Source: a virus
Direction: 5' to 3' (one strand)
Length of the DNA: 30,942 bases
IMG/VR virus record: IMGVR_UViG_3300037459_000170
Coordinates: 1 to 30,942 of that record
The translations under genes were made by a program, and so were the position numbers. The stretch's first letter is position 1; each line of letters begins with the position of its first letter. The notes beneath the pieces are model-generated. The model saw only the letters and a list, made by a program, of their open reading frames with translations, searched no databases and was not told where the DNA came from. Shown here one piece after another: positions 28,416-30,942 of the stretch.

Positions 28416-28687
28416 GCACTGCAGCACAGTGGCGACCAGGCAACAAAGTGGCGCAGCGCATCGCCAACGCGCTGCTGCGGGCGTCGCGGGCGGGGCACTT
28501 GCCTGACGCGTTCCCGGCGTGGGCGGACACCACCTGCGTGCAGGGGATCACGCACACGCGTTTGACCCCGGGGACGCGTGCGCAGCTCGGCAGATTGTGG
28601 CGGCAGTACGGGTCCGCGGCGATGGCGGAGGGCGAGGCGGCGGAGGTTCGGGACGTGATGGAAACGGCGCTGCTGCTGAGCGCGTGA
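28412..28687 (+). CDS. hypothetical protein, 91 aa
   Basis: GTG 28412 overlaps the preceding stop as GTGA. The protein is helical and basic, with an RPGNKVAQRIANALLRASRA helix, a short polar middle and an AAMAEGEAAEVRDVMETALL helix. It ends 56 nt before the fibre gene. No family is recognised; a small chaperone or adaptor for the fibre is possible but not shown. Confidence 0.55.
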   Translation: MSTAAQWRPGNKVAQRIANALLRASRAGHLPDAFPAWADTTCVQGITHTRLTPGTRAQLGRLWRQYGSAAMAEGEAAEVRDVMETALLLSA

Positions 28688-28704
28688 CCGCAAGCGCCGC
28701 GCGC

Positions 28705-28713
28705 TGGTAGCAT
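28705..28713 (+). promoter_or_regulatory. extended -10 (TGG-TAGCAT) for the fibre gene
   Basis: TGG-TAGCAT, with GTGACC 18 bp upstream as a weak -35. The predicted start falls in the CAC-repeat leader. Confidence 0.6.
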
Positions 28714-28718
28714 GGGCG

Positions 28719-28743
28719 CCACCACCCGCCCACCACCACCACC
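28719..28743 (+). promoter_or_regulatory. CAC-repeat leader of the fibre gene
   Basis: CCACCACCCG followed by CCCACCACCACCACC runs directly into ATG 28744, with no clear Shine-Dalgarno. Confidence 0.65.
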
Positions 28744-30942
28744 ATGGCAACGGCACAGATCAGAATTGATCAGCCGGCGCACCCGTCCCAAATTCAGGGT
28801 GTCCCCGGTCGCAGCAGGCGCGACATTGTCCGAGGGCAAAGCGTCCAGCTGCGCAACGCGAACGACTCCGGCGTACGGTCGCACCGTTGGCAGATCCTCA
28901 GCCAGCCGAGCCTCACCAGCCCCGACGCGCTGAGCAATCCTAACTCGGCCGTCCCGACGTTCACCCCCAACGCCGAGGGGACCTACCGGATCCGGCTCAC
29001 CGTCAACGAGGGGAGGCAGGGCGAGGTCTTCACGATCCTGGTGGTCGTCCTGGACAGCCTCGGCAATCGAGTGCCGGCGGCGGGCGAGGAGGACGAGGCC
29101 AACTGGTTGGACGAAACCGGGTTTCAAAATACGCGAGGGTGGCAGCCTGACCTTGAGCGCTACCTGCTGAGCACGCGCCAGCAGTTCGATTTCAAGGGCA
29201 GCGTGAGGGCGGCTACCGTGATCGCCGGCACGCTCGCCACGGACTTTGAGGACGGGGACGTGATCGACACGGTCACGCTGGCCGAGCTGGACGAGATCCT
29301 GATCAAGAATCAGGCGGCCCAAGAGGAGAACGGCAAATACATCGTCCAGGCTTCCGGCGCGCCGATCCGCAGCTCGGACGCCGACGAGGACGCCGACGTG
29401 ACGGCCGGCTTGTTCGTGATCGTCGAGGAGGGCTCACTCAAGGGCACCGGGTGGGTGCTCACGACGCCAAACCCGATCATCGTTGGCACCACCGGCCTGG
29501 TGTTTTCGCAGTTTGGCGGCGGCCTGGTGACCTGGGCCGCGTCCCTGGCCCTCGGCAACGTCAGCGGCAGCGTCAACCCAACGCTGACCGCCGGCGATTC
29601 GCTCGTCCATGACATCGGCGCCAACGGTTCAGGGTCGATCAACTGGGACAACGCCACCAACCCGCGCCAAGGGTCGCTGACGTACGACGACGCCGTGGAC
29701 GAAATGCTGACGCGGGTGGAGGACGTGGACCAGGTCGGGCAGTCCGTGTCCGCCTTTGCCCCGGTCGCAGCTCGTGACAACGCGATCGATCTCGGCGTGA
29801 CCGCCACGCGGCGCTTTAGAAACGCGTTTCTGAGCGCGGCCATGTTCCTGGCCGGCGCCGTGGTGGCGGACGCCCCGATCACTGGCAACGATCTGGTGAT
29901 CGGCGGCGGCGCTTCCGGTGTGCCGGCGGGGCTGACGATCAACGTCAACAACGACACGGATGGTTATATCCACATAACCAGCGGCGGGTTGACGCCAGAC
30001 ATTTTCCTGCGCGGGGACGTCAGCGCAAACACGCTCACCATCGGAACCGGCAACGCCAGCCGGATGCGCATCACCAGTCACGTCTTACCTGGTGCGACCA
30101 GTGTCACGAGCCTGGGGCAGCCCGGTGACGCGTGGCTGGATGTGCACGTCGGGACGGCATACCTGGCCGGAGCCGACGGCGTGGAGACAGGGCCGGCGGA
30201 CGGGGCCAACATAATCGTAGGAAATACGACGTCCACGACCGCGGCGGGAATGACCTTCCTGACCACGTCGGCGGGCACGGGGTCGCTAGGCTGGTCGGAC
30301 GTTTCCGGGTTCATGATCGGCGGGCTTTCGTACTCCAACGTAGGCAACATCCTGGCGCAGCATGCAGGCGGTGCGGTCCGCACCATCCTGGACGACAACG
30401 GCAGCGACGCCGGCGGACCCATGTTCGGGCCCAACAGCGGGCAGACGGTTGCGCTCGGCACGGTCGCGGTCCCGTGGTCCTTTGTGAATGCGGGGGCGGG
30501 ACTATTTGCAGGTGCGACCGAGGCTAACGGAGCCCTCAGCGCTAAGTCCATAGTGTTTGGCGACGGCGCCGGCTCATACGGGATTTCGGCGTTCATCGGC
30601 ACGGGGTCGATTGGGCGGTTCGGCGTTACCGATGTTTCGGGCGGGGCAATGCGCGGCGGCTTCCAGATGAATACTGGGGGCGATATTATCATCCTGATCG
30701 CCGCGGGCACGGCCGTGACGAGTGCGACGTCTGCCGCGTTCTCGCCGTTTTCGGATGGCGACAAAACCCTAGGGCTGACCGGTTCGCGGTGGTCAACGGT
30801 CTTTGCGGTGGCCGGTGATTTTACCGGGAACGTGACCCTCAACAGTGCCAACCCGATTTTCACCGTAGGTAACGCACTCGGATCCCCTGTCATCATCATC
30901 GACAAGCTGGCAACGGGCATCGGCGTTGTCCGATGGAACGAC
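28744..30942 (+). CDS. tail fibre/receptor-binding protein (N-terminal 733 codons, runs off window)
   Basis: The frame stays open from ATG 28744 to the last base. Residues ~20-115 look like an Ig/PKD-like domain (GTYRIRLTVNEGRQGEVFTI). Residues ~150-265 match a common fibre segment (FKGSVRAATVIAGTLA, then ILIKNQAAQEENGKYIV, then GWVLTT and GTTGLVFSQF). From ~320 onward, short 'LG..G..W..V' modules repeat (IDLGVTATRRFRNAF, VTSLGQPGDAWLDVHV, KTLGLTGSRWSTVF), as in phage fibre shafts. A C-terminal chaperone or tip domain would lie beyond the window. Adhesion to the host is inferred from place and modules. Confidence 0.8.
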   Translation, partial: MATAQIRIDQPAHPSQIQGVPGRSRRDIVRGQSVQLRNANDSGVRSHRWQILSQPSLTSPDALSNPNSAVPTFTPNAEGTYRIRLTVNEGRQGEVFTILVVVLDSLGNRVPAAGEEDEANWLDETGFQNTRGWQPDLERYLLSTRQQFDFKGSVRAATVIAGTLATDFEDGDVIDTVTLAELDEILIKNQAAQEENGKYIVQASGAPIRSSDADEDADVTAGLFVIVEEGSLKGTGWVLTTPNPIIVGTTGLVFSQFGGGLVTWAASLALGNVSGSVNPTLTAGDSLVHDIGANGSGSINWDNATNPRQGSLTYDDAVDEMLTRVEDVDQVGQSVSAFAPVAARDNAIDLGVTATRRFRNAFLSAAMFLAGAVVADAPITGNDLVIGGGASGVPAGLTINVNNDTDGYIHITSGGLTPDIFLRGDVSANTLTIGTGNASRMRITSHVLPGATSVTSLGQPGDAWLDVHVGTAYLAGADGVETGPADGANIIVGNTTSTTAAGMTFLTTSAGTGSLGWSDVSGFMIGGLSYSNVGNILAQHAGGAVRTILDDNGSDAGGPMFGPNSGQTVALGTVAVPWSFVNAGAGLFAGATEANGALSAKSIVFGDGAGSYGISAFIGTGSIGRFGVTDVSGGAMRGGFQMNTGGDIIILIAAGTAVTSATSAAFSPFSDGDKTLGLTGSRWSTVFAVAGDFTGNVTLNSANPIFTVGNALGSPVIIIDKLATGIGVVRWND

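Noticed and set aside
28712-28933. A Pro-rich 73-codon frame at the fibre start
   Set aside because: It is out of frame with the fibre, which has the better leader and protein pattern.
1-30942. Prophage integration features, tRNA genes and insertion sequences
   Set aside because: I looked for integrase, attachment repeats, tRNA-like cloverleaf sequence and transposase motifs and saw none in this window.

Overview
The window is a 30.9 kb piece of a high-GC, double-stranded DNA tailed phage or prophage with a contractile tail (myovirus morphology). It carries, in order, a scaffold-like protein, a major capsid protein, neck proteins, a long tail sheath, a tail tube, a frameshifted tail-assembly chaperone, a tape measure, a LysM baseplate protein, a baseplate hub, a spike and the start of a tail fibre. 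No integrase, attachment site, terminase, portal, tRNA, CRISPR or insertion sequence is visible. The host cannot be read directly. Strong GC bias, common GTG/TTG starts and many leaderless genes fit a high-GC bacterium. From memory, the small sigma-region-4-like protein resembles proteins of Myxococcota, but this is only a hint.

Layout. (1) 1-3.7 kb: small, tightly coupled genes including a PD-(D/E)XK nuclease with a C-terminal winged helix and two Cys-rich mini-proteins. (2) 3.7-7.3 kb: scaffold with a DDPP repeat, major capsid protein and a decoration-like protein. (3) 7.3-13.5 kb: connector, neck and tail-completion genes mixed with small genes, including a C39-like cysteine peptidase. (4) 13.6-16.6 kb: an 843-aa sheath and the tube. 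(5) 16.6-16.9 kb: two terminators, two promoters and a probable small RNA or attenuator. (6) 17.2-21.05 kb: ten minus-strand genes, including a sigma-region-4-like protein and a winged-helix protein, interrupting the tail module. (7) 21.2-30.9 kb: chaperone, tape measure, baseplate, spike and fibre; the fibre runs off the window.

Expression logic. Three modes are visible. Many genes start by 4-nt stop/start overlaps (ATGA, GTGA, TTGA), which suggests translational coupling. A second group has a TANNNT hexamer, often preceded by TGn, ending 5-7 nt before the start codon, which predicts leaderless mRNAs. In four cases the upstream gene's TAG stop codon is the first half of that hexamer. A third group, the abundant structural genes (capsid, decoration-like, coiled-coil, sheath, tube and fibre), has leaders rich in CCACCACCAC. 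The most notable items are a candidate +1 frameshift at UCC-UGA in the chaperone gene, the stop-codon/-10 fusion, the CAC leaders, and the terminator-promoter-hairpin-terminator unit at about 16.7-16.85 kb.
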